Part shown: positions 1 to 13,300 of the stretch, one piece after another
Position numbering within the stretch: the first letter of the stretch is position 1
How the letters are laid out: each line of letters starts with the position of its first letter
From: Xylogone sp. PMI_703
Taxonomy: Eukaryota; Ascomycota; Leotiomycetes
NCBI GenBank assembly: GCA_021399445.1
Contig: JAJTUQ010000004.1
Span: 6,820,001 to 6,884,000, forward strand
DNA length: 64,000 nucleotides
Direction: 5' to 3'
Made by a program: the position numbers and the translations under genes
Notes under the pieces: model-generated
Seen by the model: only the letters and a program-made list of their open reading frames with translations
The model's database searches: none
What the model was told of the DNA's origin: nothing

Positions 1-1711
1 GGTTAACATATTTCGAGGTGTCCAAGCACATCAGGGCTAACGTACTCTAGGTCCAGAATGACCGTCAACTTTGATGCTCCCTCAAGTCCCTGTTTTACGT
101 CAAGATTATTCGTTCCGGGTGCCATTAGGTGTTCAACAATGAGATCCATTCGTTCCCCAGGATAAAGCGGACCGACGGAAGTCGCACTGGGTGTATTGGA
201 TGCTACTGAGTTTCCACCATCAACAGCGACGACCGTCATATGTGCTTGTGAAAATGAAATTGAGAAGCCAGCAGAAGCTCTGGAAATAACGATAACGATT
301 GGACGAAAAGTTAGTAGAGTGTTTAATAACATTGCCTCCCGAAGAGCGTAGAGACAAGCTGAGGCAGAGCTGTATCATTACAAGCAGTGTAACAAGCACA
401 ACAGTGTGCGAAGTCAAGGAACAACTAACCCGGTATTGACCACTCTCAATTTGATACGACTGTTGTCCCCAAAAGTCATTTCCGGTCTTTCGACCGGACT
501 GCACTCCACGGGTCGGGCCTTGACAGCCATTGAGCAGTTGAAAGAGCCTCTCCCGTTAATGAGAAGGGAGTCGGGCGCGGGCTAGGAACATTAGCTTATA
601 GAATTACGGTGAAAGGGTGTACTCAGTCTTCTCTACCTCGTAGCCAAAGTGGTTAGGGTCTTGAAACCAATCAAACACGGCCTTTGCTGGCCGATGATAC
701 CAGTCACCCACGAGGAGAAGATATTCTGGTACTTGCTGGTGTGCTGAAATGTCCGCAACTGGAGTGGAGTTGCTGGCTGGCTGATGAATCACCAGCCCGC
801 CGAACAGCCCATCAGCACGCTGCAAGCCAGAGTGCGAGTGATACCTGTAGTTTACATTAATAAGAGCTGTCTGGCGTGCTCAGCGAGTTCCATAAAACAA
901 GGCAAAAAGATACATACCAGAAAGTGCCGAATTGCGAATCATCGACGCGAAATCGGTACGTGAAACTCTCAAATGGACCAATGGCACACTGGCTGAGGCC
1001 AACAACACCATCCATCTCGTTGGCCCCTTTACATTGTGACATTGCTCAGTTAGCTTTGTGATTAGAAATTGTGGCCTATCAGGGCCAGAGTACCTGCCTA
1101 CCCTTCATATATAACCCATGCCAATGGATGGAAATTCCTTCAGCATTTTCAACCGAATTGAAGACATCAATCATCAGTTCATCACCTGACCGTGCCTCGA
1201 TTATAGGTCCAGGAAATTGCCCTTGCAGCCTGGTAAGCGGTTACATCGATATATTCAGCTGTACGGCTGATACAAATGATGGAAAGTTGGCAGGAGAAAG
1301 TGTCACGTCTGAAGTTCCGTGCGTTGCAAGTCACTTACCATTGATCAGATACACGGGTCTCACAACCCCATCGGGGGCTCGCTGTTCCAACGTGACATTC
1401 CAAGCCAGACGAATGGTGGTAGGAGGGCGAAATATGTGCTGGTCTGGGTGAAGTAGAAACGAGGCATTTGCTTTCTCCTCTACATTAGGTGCACTATTGA
1501 TTGAATGTGATGCACTTGGATCGCTTGTATAATCGGTGTTTGGGTGTTTGATGGGCTCAAGAAAGTCCAGTACTATGCTCGGGGCGGAGGCATAGCGAGA
1601 GTGATAATAAGAATAGACGTAAAAGCCAGACACGATCACAGCGACCACAGCGCAGAAAGCAAGCAAGGTTCGCCGCCTGGGCAGTTTCTGCATTGTCTCC
1701 AGCAGTTTCAT
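1..1711 (-). CDS. Multicopper oxidase (laccase/ferroxidase-like), membrane-anchored, partial
   Basis: Multi-exon gene; the C-terminal part lies beyond the left edge. The first in-frame ATG is at 1711 and gives a short cytoplasmic start ([14 protein letters not shown]) followed by one hydrophobic segment (about residues 16–36), a type II anchor rather than a cleavable signal. Reading on: [14 protein letters not shown], then [14 protein letters not shown] and the copper motif HWHGL (1090–1240), then [13 protein letters not shown] and GTFWY (920–1010), [15 protein letters not shown] (790–830), then [14 protein letters not shown] (480–530) and AVDGG with [10 protein letters not shown] (130–230). 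These are the ordered landmarks of cupredoxin domains 1 and 2. The family oxidises phenols or Fe(II) and reduces O2 to water. The domain 3 copper ligands are outside the window, so laccase and ferroxidase cannot be separated. Confidence 0.85.
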
Positions 1712-3445
1712 CGAACCTTGAAGAGTGCTTTCTTTCTTTCTTTCTTTCTCCTCTCCTAGTCCCTCCTCGTCGTTCCTATCTTGCTGTTCACCGCGCACTG
1801 CCCTAGCCTCGTACGTTGGATTCAATGGGCAAGACGCAAGGGATCATTCTGGAGGCGGTTGTCGCACGCCTGCCAGTGCAGTGCCTCAGGTCCGATCGTC
1901 AGGCTTAAGCTCCCCTAGCTTTGCCCTTCCACGCTTTTCTCCTCGGCGTGGGCGGAGAGACGTCTAGAAGCCCCACGGAAATAGTAGTCGACGAGAAATG
2001 GTCCAAAGATGGGGGGGCTCGGGGGCTGGATTATTCTCGTAGCACCTTCTTCAGAGCGTCGCACGTGTTGGAGTGACAGGCGTAATTAGCGGGTTGCTTG
2101 TCCTTCGCAATCTCTGTCTGCGAATCTCTCTTCCTCTCTTCACAGCCACGTGCTTGGAGACTTGTGCCGTTCACCTGCGCTAGATGATGGAGCAAACGGG
2201 GATCGAAGACGTGGTCATCAATTGCCCTTGATGCGATTGGCAGGGAACGCGGAACCACGGCAGTGGTCTGTAGACGTCTGGCAAAGCTGCTTGCTCTCTG
2301 CTGCCTCTTCCGGCCTAGGTGACTGTGGCCATGGGAGCATCACAGAACCAGGGACATGCCCCTTTGGTGAGTGGAAAATAGGATACGTTTTTGAGGCTTC
2401 ACAAAAGCGATTAACTTATTCTACAGAGTTGTCTAAACGGTGGCACAGAGTTGCATTGCATCCACTAGTTGAGCCGCTATTCAGACCGAAGGATTGCTGG
2501 GTACCGGTATATGCGCGCGAGGGCGTGGTTGGATTCTACTTACAATTAAATTCAAGCAGGGCACCATGGATGGCCGGTCTCCCACCGATACCACTGTGCT
2601 TTGGTACCTTACGTACAGGCACAGAGCTGTGCGGCTATGCTGGTGCCGTCTCTCCGTCTCCACATGATTGCTCAAGCAGTACTGTACTCCGTATGGAACG
2701 AAAGTAAGATCCTTACTATTGTAGATAGCCCTGATTGTTTGCGGTGACCACGGTAAGGATTGATAATCCAGGGCAGGACTCAGTGCCAGGTCCAGCAACG
2801 GGCCCCATCCTCACTCACCTCGTGGGCAACCGCGGTGCCTAGGAGTTTATCATTGTACATTCGAGAGCAGGAAAAGAGATAAATCAGGACTGATGAATTT
2901 ACTGACTTTATTACCCATCGCCTTTATCCGCCATACCTGGCCGATCGTCTCCAAGCCCTACCCTTGCCAAAAGAATGGTAAGAAGCTTCGTGAACCTAAG
3001 CTACCGGTATTATTGTTGTTCTTGGCTCAACGGCCACCATGGCGAGAACCAGCATTTCGGACAGTCACTTCCCCACCAACGTAGGCTCTTAGAGTCCCAA
3101 CTCTGCTGTGGTTGGGCTTAAAAAAATAGGAAATCCGCATAACACATCTGCCTTGTACTTGAAATACACACTCACTTCATAGAGTACAGGAATCGGCAAA
3201 CACCGCAAGCCTTATTAGTGATTACGGGCTAGAATCCATGCATTGGCGTTCGTTGCCAGTTCCTGCCAAATCAACCCGCCCACATGCATCTCCGTCCCGC
3301 ATCTAAGGGAATATCCCTGGCCCCAATTGGCAGGTATATATGAGACTATAGCCCTTCTCGAGACCTATCTAGACCTTAGAGATAGCTTCCAGTTCCAGAA
3401 GCATCGTTTCTCCTTCGTCTCCTCCTGTTGAAGATATTCAGAGGG
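1712..3445. other. Intergenic region, no supported gene
   Basis: About 1.7 kb between two divergent genes. A CTTT-type pyrimidine tract at about 1727–1750 lies just upstream of the multicopper oxidase ATG and reads as a purine-rich leader on the minus strand. The open frames at 2031–2800 show no recognisable domain, codon continuity or conserved motif, so none is called. A TATA-like stretch (gtatatatga, about 3333–3342) lies roughly 100 bases upstream of the phospholipase C start. Confidence 0.5.
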
Positions 3446-5950
3446 ATGCGTGTGAACCATAGTTACTTAGCAGCTGTGGCGGCTGCCACCGCTGCAGCAG
3501 CCGCATCGCTGAAGGACATTGACCATATCGTCCTGTTTATGCAGGAGAACAGGGCATTTGACCATGTGAGCTCCTCATATTGCTTCTATTTGCGCCAGTG
3601 ATCCCTAATCGCCTCTGTATGGTAGTATTATGGAACAATGGCTGGCGTGCGCGGGTTTGCCGACCCCAACGTCCCGGTGAACTCGGATGGCCTCACCACC
3701 TTTCAGCAGTAAGTACTCGGTCGGCAACAACACCCACACCTTAATAAAAGAAAGAATAAGTAAAGAGGACCAAGGTGGAACCATTTCTGACAATTGCTTA
3801 GGCCTGTCAACCCACCCCGTAATGGAAGCAAGTGGTTGACTCCCTGGTATTGGAACTATCTCGGGGGAGATTCTATCAACGCGACTCAGTGTATGGGTGC
3901 TGGCGGCAATGACTGGATCTCGATGCACGGCGCGTTTGCTGAGGGTGCTTACAACAACTGGGTAAATGCTGATTCCTCCGCCAGCATGGCTTACTTTACT
4001 CGTAAAGAGATACCAACCCATTGGGACATCGCCGAAAGCTTCACCATGCTCGACATGAACCACCAAAGTATCCTAGGACCGACTGATCCAAACCGCTGCA
4101 TGTGGTTCAGTGCCTCGGTCAATGTACCCGGATCGCCATCCAATCTGCATGGTGACGGTGGTGCAATGCTGGACAACACAGCCTCACCAGGTGAGTTTAC
4201 CCATGAGAAATGCGGGAGCCAGGGGGGTGGCGGGTGCTTGAAAATTGCGAGATGGTATTGGAACTAAAGCGTTCGTTCTTCGGTGATAGGTTGCGATATT
4301 GAAACTCCAGTCAAGGCCAACTGCTACCCATTTACCTGGAAGACGTTCCCCGAGTATCTCCAAGAAGCCGGAATTTCCTGGCGGGTGTACCAAGACCTTG
4401 ACAATTTTGAGGACAACGCACTCCAATACTTCGAGCAGTATCAAAAGGCGCCCAACGGATCCGCCTTGAGGGAATTGGGTGAATCCTATCCTGGCTTGGA
4501 TGCCTTCTACAAAGCCGCTGCCAAAGGCACTTTGCCACAAGTCAGCTACATTGTCGGCCCTCAGGAACTGAGTGAGCACCCTCCAAACAGGCCAGTGGAT
4601 GGCGCATGGCTGCAGCAACAGGTCGTGGAGGCTGTTGTCAACAGCCCGAGATACAAGGAGACTGTCTTAATTATCAGTTACGATGGTAAGATAATAGGTG
4701 CTTTCCTCTATATAACTTGAATTTTACGCATCCTATCCTGAAAGCTCAAATTGGCCACATTGACTTGGAATTGATTGCTAATGCTAGAGTATAGAGCAGG
4801 GTGGCTTTTTCGATCATGTCCCACCCATCGTCGCTCCTAATGGCACTGCAGGAGAATGGCTATTAGATCCCTACCAGAAATTCGGGTTTGCGCCTCTTGG
4901 CCCAGGCAAGTAACACTCCCGCGGCCGTGTGCCTTTGTCTTCTTATACAGATTCCTTGTTACCGTTACTACGACTTGAAGTTGATCAAGCTGACGCTAGT
5001 CAAGGCCCTCGTGTTCCCCGGGTCATTGTCTCACCATACGCCCGCGGTGGCAACGTGTTCACAGAATATACCGATCACACCTCTGACACTCTGTTTGTAG
5101 AGCAATGGGCTGCGGCCAAAGGCTACAGAGGTGTTCACAGCAAAGAGATGACCCAATGGCGTCGTGCTCACATGTCCAACATGGTAAATGCTTTAGACTT
5201 TGAAAATGTAAGATCAATGATATCTTATAGACGGGACATTGATATCAGCTTTGCAATTTGATACTAGTACTAATGATGGAACAGCCTGACTTCTCCAAAC
5301 CTCGAATTGCCCGAGCTGAACAACCTCCAATGCTTCCCAATACCTCGGATGTTTATAGTGGCGATATTGCTGACCTTGGTTCACTTAGCGGGCCGTGGGC
5401 TCAGCCCGCATTGTGCCTGTCTGAGTTCTCTGAGCACTCAGTGCCCATCCCCTTTGGCCCTGAAAACGCAAATCAAGACCTTAGCAAGCTCGTCGAGGAG
5501 GGATTCAAGAATGTTCGTGGCCGGCTTTCTGAAGGCCGTTTCGTAGTCTTTGAGTCAGACCACCTAGCCCTGACCAACGTCAACCGCAAGCTTGTTGATG
5601 CCTTGCCTGCCACTGCTGCTCATGACAACATCCACCAGCGCTGGGTTCTCCATCTTGTGGGTGATGCTCTTACTTCAGATACCTTTTATATCCAATCTGC
5701 TGCAGATAACACCTACATCGCCAGCTCTCCGCTAGGTTCACTCACTTCAGACATCAAGCGTGCCCAGGCGTTCACTATTTCCTACACACCAAACGGCGCC
5801 GTTTACACTCTGAGCCCCAGTAACCACAAAGGTGGAAAGAATAGCCAAAAATTCGTCAGCTTCAAAGGCAATGGGAGACATTCGTCCATCACTTGGGACA
5901 GCGGGAGGGAGGGCAAATTCAAGATCTTTAGTGTTAACTATCACCACTAA
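3446..5950 (+). CDS. Secreted phosphoesterase-family phospholipase C
   Basis: Seven exons: 3446–3565, 3626–3708, 3802–4190, 4290–4685, 4795–4909, 5000–5207 and 5285–5950. They join in frame to 658 residues, and all introns are GT–AG. An alanine-rich signal peptide is followed by [20 protein letters not shown], the phosphoesterase (PF04185) start with the family's ENR-FDHYYG core. Further family landmarks are [27 protein letters not shown] and [15 protein letters not shown]. The last roughly 150 residues resemble the C-terminal domain of fungal PLCs. The family hydrolyses phospholipids to diacylglycerol and a phosphorylated head group, and fungal members are commonly secreted or phosphate-regulated. 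No lesion is seen. Head-group specificity cannot be told from sequence. Confidence 0.9.
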
Positions 5951-6343
5951 GAGCACTACTGGAATGCATCTTGAGTGTTGGAGGTTCATTTGGAGTTGAC
6001 GACTTGATTTCTACAGAAGTGGGATAAAGCTCCCTATATATACACCAGCAGTATCACATATACCGTGTGCCTGTATATTTCCTAGTCCAACATTGAGCAA
6101 ATCAACTGGGCTCATCAATACAATGAAGATCATAGAATAAGTTCCTGGAATACAGAAAATAACAACAAGATGCGCAAAATATATTATAACAGGCGCTCCT
6201 ACATGGCTGAGAAACTCAGCAATACTAATTGTGTGAACTAAGAACAAGCCTTAAAACTAAGAAATCTTTTATCAATTAGGTAATACATTTTCCTGTTTAT
6301 AAACCAGTAAAGTTGAATCTTAAAGACAAGTGATCGACTTTTT
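5951..6343. other. AT-rich intergenic spacer between convergent genes
   Basis: This 393-base spacer lies between the 3' ends of the phospholipase C and CofD-like genes and presumably holds both 3' UTRs and polyadenylation signals. The minus-strand open frames here have no recognisable content. Confidence 0.5.
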
Positions 6344-7959
6344 TTAAGGGTGTAGATAATAGACAGACTCGAAAGTATTCCTTCTCGTCTTATCACCCTT
6401 CAGCTCCGACCTCCCCAAAATAGCCTCCAATGTTTGTTCTAATGCCACCCCATCGTACACCATCCCTTTCTCTCCATCGGAAGATTCCGTTTTCTTTCCA
6501 TATATTCTTATAGTTTTCACACCCATCTCTATCAGCTCTTCCTTCTGCACTTCAGGCGTTCCTTCCCCATGAAGATGAATAACATGCGTGACATAATCTG
6601 TGCACCTACCCATCATGCCTCTCGAGCTATCGCACGCATCCACGATTGCCCTCACGAACTCGCTTGCACCAAACTTCATCCCGACAGCTCGCGTCTCTCG
6701 GTCCGTTGTCCCATTCAGGATTAAGACCTTGGTGACGGTGCGACTGGCTATTGCCGATCCGACTTCTCGCAGTATAAGGCACGGAATGATCGAGGTGTAA
6801 AGCGATCCGATAGAGTAGATAATTGAGCTCGCTTCATTGAGGCTCTGCAGAACAGCTTGGTTGGGAGCTGGTCGGATTTCCTGTCCGTAAGGATTGATAT
6901 ACCAGATGCGGGAGATACGAGAGGGAAGGTCTGCGGTAAATATCTTCGCAAAGTTAATGTATTGCTTGCGTAGAGCAGGAAGTGAACCAGGAAGGTTAGC
7001 ATCTTCAACAGCATCATGTAAGGAGAGGTCTTCTGGTGCCCCCCCCAATTGTGTTGGTAGACTATTTTGTGACATCCCCATCAAGAGGGGGTTTGAGAGA
7101 CTTCCAATACTATTTGGCGTGGTAATTGTTGGTTCTGATGGAGAAGACGGGTGCGATATGGAATTTTGTCCAGTTATCACAGTTCCATCCTCTAGACCGG
7201 CAGATATATGATGAGAAAAGTTGGAGTTGATTGCAGGAATCACGTTGACCTTTTCTGGCACGCCGGTTATAGCTCCAAACAGGTAAATACTGGACTCAAA
7301 ACTTCCCGTAAAAAGCCTAGCTCCAGTCAAGAATAGATTTCCCACGCTAGCAGACTGGAAATTGAATACAGACGAAGGACGGGCGCGCTTCACAATCTCG
7401 AGGTTGAGAGCATTTAGAAAACTTCGAATGAGCTCCCGTTTTGATGAAGTGATATTGGTCCACAGACGGTGACGAGCCTCAACAATATCTAACCACTCAA
7501 TTCGTGCTTGGGAAGAGTTTGAACTCAGACGGTGATTGAAGAGCTCCTGGATAGCGTTCTTTTCTAAGTCCTTGCCAGTGGGATCCGCAGGAATGAGGCG
7601 TACCAATCGACCTAGTCGCAGTTAGAATGGCGAATATGGAATACATACGCTTCTCAGAAACGGGATAGATAAGAAACAAAATTATGTAATAATCCCATAA
7701 AGAGGTATCTATCTTACTCCTAACATCACCGATACCAGGCCCGCCAAAAACCCGTATCAATTCACTTGAGGACCCTCCGTTATCGCTGATTGGGATGACA
7801 CTAAATTATTTGTTAGTAGCCGCCATAGTCACTTAGAGAAGAGAAGTAAGCCTACTAGCTCAATGAGCAACCATTATGCTGTGCTACTTTCCCAAATACA
7901 TCAACCAACTTGTTTGCAGCACTGCCGCCAGAAAAGATTACAAGGCGTCCTGCACTCAT
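6344..7959 (-). CDS. CofD/YvcK (UPF0052) family protein
   Basis: Three exons: 7856–7959, 7718–7800 and 6344–7611. They join in frame to 484 residues. The N-terminus MSAGRLVIFSGGSAANKL plus VIPISDNGGSSSELIRVFGG and GPGIGDVRSRLVRLIP is the characteristic nucleotide-binding start of the CofD/YvcK fold (SDNGGSS and GIGD). The middle has VGNLFLTGARLFTGSFES and the C-terminal half has VLILNGTTDRET. In archaea and bacteria CofD transfers phospholactate in F420 synthesis, and YvcK proteins influence cell-wall metabolism and gluconeogenesis. The fungal relatives have no established reaction. A serine/threonine-rich insert (about residues 220–260) separates the two halves. The splice sites restore the family sequence exactly at RSRLVRLIP, which supports the model. 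Confidence 0.85.
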
Positions 7960-8750
7960 TCTGATAGTGTATCAACAATACTCAACTGAGCGCAGAACGA
8001 CTATGCTAAGATGGGTAGGCTGGATTGTATACACAATATAACCAGACCAAACAGTTTATTTCTTCTTATTTTTTTTCCCATAAGCCTACCGTGACGGGTA
8101 CCATTATATGCCTAAACTTTTATTTATTCACTTCCCAGTACTTGGATGAATAAAGGGAAGACGACAATTCTAAATTTAGTTTACGTACCCCCGAGATATT
8201 AGGACAGAATTATCAGGATTCGCTACATCCCATGAACTGTTAGCTGGCTATCAGTTTTGGTGATTGATGTACGGTACATTGAGATGTGTCCAGATTCCAG
8301 AACATCGCCCCATAGGGATAGACCCCGCTTGTTAGCCCTCGGACTTATGATTAAGATAAGTGAATTAAATCCATTACATAAGCACCAAATCTTGGCTTGA
8401 TCTAACTATATGTAATCAAACTCATGTGTACTTGGGCAAAGTACCCCCATTCTTTTAAGAAAAGTGCCCCTTCCAGCCGTCCTAGCCGTCTACAAGGGTA
8501 ATAATGCTTGAGGCCTGAATAGTGCTGATAGACAACAAGATTTTATTAGTTAGCTCAGATTGCTTGCCGACTCCACCCCTCCTCCATTTAGTAAAAGGTG
8601 GAGATGCTTCCTTCCATTCTGCTTGGCCAGATGTTATACAAACCGTTAACTTACCGATAAGGCCCTGCCTTTGGAGCGGATGTATAATCATAAGTCTTGG
8701 TACAGAATTAAATGATCATTAGGACTTAGAATGGCGCTCTCTTTGCGCGC
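7960..8750. other. Intergenic region, nothing recognised
   Basis: About 790 bases upstream of the CofD-like gene and of the NLR pseudogene. Short open frames occur on both strands near 8480–8720 but have no family features. No repeat structure was noticed. Confidence 0.45.
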
Positions 8751-11700
8751 TTGGCGGAGAGTAAACTGGCGATAGTCGTTAGTAACACTATGGTGAACTC
8801 ATCGAGCACCCTCCTTGGGTTAGGCTTGGTGACTGATTTGTGGGATCGAGCCTACTTGTCACTAAAAATTGATTCAAAGACCAAGTCGCTCACTGAAGAC
8901 TACAAGAAAATCATTCTGGAGGATGCGAATAGCGGTGGCAACTCGGCCTCTGAATTGCAAGCTTATTTCGATGCGGGCTCTCTAGCAGGCGTGAACAAAT
9001 GTCGTGAGTACTCAAGCATAAGAGCCAGGAAGTCGAAGATGCCCGGGTCGTAATTAAGTTTGGGCTAAATAGGGATGTCAAGATTGGAGAGCAATTTGAA
9101 CCGGGCCGTCAACTGTGTCATCTGGGCAAAAGATTTCGTTTCTTCTGCTGTTAGTTCGGAACCTCATGCTTCACTTGCCTGGGCTGAAATATGTGTACTG
9201 CTTCCGGTAAGGCGGTCTAGTCCTTAACTGGCATTTCGATTTAACTGATTATTTGTGCGGATGCTTTTGAACCCAATCAAGCAAAGGGATGCTGCTGTCC
9301 GAGCCATCGAGTTAGCAACTGACATTATATGCAGGTCAAGAATAATCGACAATATCTACATCACCTCTCCCCAGAACTCGGGTCTCCGAGATCTAAAGAA
9401 AGCCTTTGAAGCGAGGAGAATCAAGTTATATGCTAAAATTCTTGAGCTCGAGGCCCGGTTGGTTTGTCAGTATTCGGACAACAAGTTGATTCGAATCGGC
9501 AAGGATATTGTCCGCCGAAATGACTGGGCCGCCATAGTCGAAGAAATCAAGAGCCTAACTGCTCTAAGTGATGAAGACGGGAGAGTATTTAGATTCTGAG
9601 AAGCTTTCCGCATGTTTCGAGGAGATGAAAATCTATTTCGATCAAGTGACGAAGCAAATGTCCATACTAGAAGAGCAGGATAAAGCTCTGCGTACGACTC
9701 AGATAGAATGGAGGGAAATGGATGAGCTACGGGTCGAGAGTCAAGAGGTATCGGAGGTACTCAACTGTATATCCAACATCCCATATGCGGAACATCACAA
9801 CTTCAACCGTGAAAAGAGAATTGATGGGACGGGAGACTGGCTCTTTGGGACTGGGAAGAAGCCACAGTTCTCACAATGGCATGACGCAGATAGATCATCC
9901 ATCTTATGGCTTTTAGGTGGAAGTAAGCAAATATAGCCATCTCCCCTTCCATAGAACTTCCAACCAATACATGCTAGTTGGTGCCAGCAAGACTATAATT
10001 GTGTCAGTGCTTAGATTTCTAATTCTTGAGTGGGCAAGTTCGATTAACTGAGCCTAGATCCAAAGTTATTGACCTGTTGCTTGCCCCTCCAAACAAAGCC
10101 CAGTACTGTGCATATTTCTATTGCGAGCGAGATGGTCACGAAAGGAGCGCACCCATAGATATAGTTCGAAGTATTCCCCGTCAGCTTTGTCAGGACTCAG
10201 CCAAGTTATGCATCCTTAAACCAGTGAAAGATGCCTATGATGCCAGAAAACGAGACGGGTTCGCCGCTGGTAAATTTACCATCGAGGAGTGTACTCGACT
10301 TATCATTGCAATATCAGCAATTATATCTTCTATAACGGTGGTTATTGATGCAGTTGATGAATGCGACTCAGCAAAGAGATGGGAGCTACTGGAATTTCTC
10401 AGCAAAATATCATCTAATGCAGTTAGTCTGGTGAAGATCTTTCTCTCCTCACGCTCGGATGAGAATATCCAAAGCAGTTTGCCTGAATCAGTAAATCTCT
10501 ATTTAGATATCGAAGATAATCGGGACGACATCGAGGTTTTCATTAGGGAAAAAATCAACAGCGTATCTCTTACTAGACTGCCATCGTTGCTAGGTGTGCC
10601 AGTTTCAAAGGAGTTGAAGAAAACCATATTTAACACTCTGCTAGAGCAGGCGCATGGCATGTTAGTTGAATATCATCAAGATTCACGTAATCTAGAAACT
10701 AAAATTGTCCTAGGTTCCGTTGGGTAGAACTTCAATTCGAGCTAGCGAGCGTGCGAAGAGAGAAAGGGATATCTACGACATACTTGGTGAGCTTTCGAAA
10801 ACACTAGCAGCCTCTTACGCCCAGATTCTAGAGAGATCGAAAAACTGCCTCCGAACAGTCTCCGGACAACGAAAAATGCCCTCGCCTGGATTTTATGTAC
10901 CAAAAGACAGCTGACTGTCACCGAACTTCTTATTGCGGCCTCTGTAGACCCAAGTGGCAAATAGGATCCCATTCAAGAATCTGAGGGTTGCGCATCCATC
11001 AGTTCGCGATTTTCTCGTCGAACATCCGCAATTCGGAGAAATGTCTATCAACTTTATCGCGGCTGAGAGATGTTTAAATACATTTTACCTATCATGCCCT
11101 AATTGGGAGAGCCAGGAACAGCACGATCAAAATGAACAAGATTCTTTCTATCAATACTGCACGGCCTTTCTTGCAGCACACCTAGAAGAGCTCTGGATAG
11201 AAGAGATGGAAACAATACCGGAGAATACAAAGTTCCAAGAATTTTTCTCTGGTACACGCCGCACTATTACATCCTCCCCTTTTGACTTATGGATCCAAAC
11301 CATTGACAGATTTCACCATCACCGTCGCCATGGACAATATGAACTCTTATCTTTCGTAGCAAGTCACGAATATCCCTGTCAAGCGACACATCTAGGAAAG
11401 AGCAGTTTAATCTTTGTATCCGCATACTTTGGACTCTTGCCATTACTCCATCGAGCGTTAGACTGTGGACAAAATCTCTTGTCCCGAAGCAGTAACGGAA
11501 AAACAGCATTCCAGCTCGCATGTGGAAGAGGAAACTTTAGAGCAGCACAGTTATTGCTGTCCCAGATATCTGAAAGGAGTTAAGACAAGAAGCACGCAAC
11601 ATTGCAGACATAAATCATCCTTTTCTGAATGAAGCTTGGAAAGAAAGTCCTAGAATAGACCAGTGGTACAATGATGAGGCAAAGGCGTCTCAGTGGTCGG

Positions 11701-13300
11701 AGACCGATAAGACTTTGGGCAACCCGCGCAGAATTCTTCTGAATTATGCTATGGGGTCAGCTGTGCAAAGCAAGAAATTGCGAATCGTGCAGTGGCTGTT
11801 GAGTGAAGGAGCATCAGAAAACTCTTTCCATTGAGCACTATACGAAGGTTCGGTATTGCAGTTCGCAGTTGAAGCTGAAGATGTGAGGATGGTCGAGCTC
11901 CTTGTCAACGCAGGCGCGGATATATTATTTCCCACGCTGGATTGGCGCTTCCGAATCCCGTCGATGCAGCCGCGTACAAGGGAAATGGGAAGATTATATC
12001 TCTTCTCTTAGATGGACAACCCACTGAGATACTGGATCGTGCCCTAGCGGCAATTGCACGTTTCGGGCACCGGGGGCAATCAAGAAGTGACCCTGAAAAT
12101 CATCATAGCTTAGCACTACAGATGGTTTTTGCCAAGGAGCTCTCGCAAAATGCTCTAGATGAGGCTTTGATCCTGGCAGCATCGGCAGGGTCGGAGGAAG
12201 CTGTGAAGCTATTAATCAACCGCGGCGCGAATGTGCGGTATACTTCTAGTAGGCCAAGTGCTTTGAATGACGCGCGGGATGGTTTCGTGGGTTCTGCACT
12301 TCGAGCTGCCATCGATGGGCACCACCAAGACATGGTAAAGCTCCTCGTTTTAGAATACCATGCTCAAATCGATGAGATAGATGCCAGCAAAACCAGTCCC
12401 ACTTTGCTAGAAGAAGCACTAGCGGAGGGACATCAGGCAATTTTCAAGATGTTGTTGGATTTTGGAGCTCCAATCTCACCAGAGCTACTAAACAAAGCAA
12501 TATGTGCCAATTTTCACATGGTGAACAAAGACAATTCTAAGAGTGCACTCTTTCTTTGACATCTGTTTGAGAAATATCCTGAATATGGTAGCAAATTGAG
12601 AAACGATCCAAATTGGGCGGCGGAACTTCTACTTACAACCCTTAGCCACTGTTCCTTTGAGGGTGACTACGAGATTAGGGGCTCGCCCGCTATCGTTTGC
12701 TTACTATTAGAATTGGGGTCTGATGTTAACTGCATGGGCTGCTCTCCAATCCGAATCGCTATTGAAAAATAGGATGAAGACATGTGCAACTTACTTTTAG
12801 AGCATGGTGCGGACCTTTATGGCTCGGAGACGAGTCTTCTTCATACCGTGGCTCACCGGCCTGAGAGAATAAACATGCTTGGAGAGGGTACAGCGGATAG
12901 GCGAGGGAGAAGTAGGTGGCGATTCGCGACAGCAGATGTAGCAGAGCTTCTTTTGTTAAGGGGCTTTGATCCCTGGGGCTCGTCGTCTGAAGGTATACCA
13001 CTGCAGATAGGAGCTAGAAAATGTGGGCCGGACTTTGCTGCTGAGGACAGTGGTCACGATAATAAATTCCATACGCTACGGAAGTGGTTCCTGGAACCTC
13101 GCCATGGCCTTCAAGCTATGTTTACCAATGATCGACGGCTCTATTATGCAGACCACATCCTAAAGACTACGATGTGGGCTAACCCATGGAACGGATATCC
13201 AATGACTTGGTTACATGGACGTACCGCATCCGGTCATTCCATCCTCTATGACCACAGGGCAAAAATAGTGATCTGGCGCGCAAGTCAAACTTGTCGTTGA
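8751..13300 (+). pseudogene. NACHT–ankyrin NLR-like protein, decayed
   Basis: Remnants of a fungal NLR-type gene in order. The N-terminal NWD-type helical domain carries LWDRAYLSLK and LTEDYKKIIL (8840–8920), then ELEARLVCQYS (9440–9480) and GTGDWLFGTG (9825–9855). The NACHT NTPase has a P-loop reading GGIGASKT after removing an intron near 9923–9976. A Walker B-like VVIDAVDECD lies at about 10340–10370 and a sensor-like KIFLSSRSDEN at 10435–10465. An intron at about 10659–10710 restores HGMFRWVELQFE. LRVAHPSVRDFLVE (10980–11020) and ankyrin units such as LLLEHGADLYG (12790–12830) follow. Frameshifts lie near 10830, 11580 and 11940. In-frame stops near 11832, 12557 and 12769 each fit a C-to-T change from CGA or CAG. 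Such proteins act in fungal non-self recognition and programmed cell death. This copy should be non-functional. Confidence 0.8.

Noticed and set aside
1579..1588. TCGGGGCGGA, similar to part of the cluster palindrome
   Set aside because: It lies inside the multicopper oxidase coding region and lacks the rest of the 22-bp element.
2031..2800. Overlapping open frames on both strands
   Set aside because: No domain, no conserved motif and no consistent splice pattern were found.
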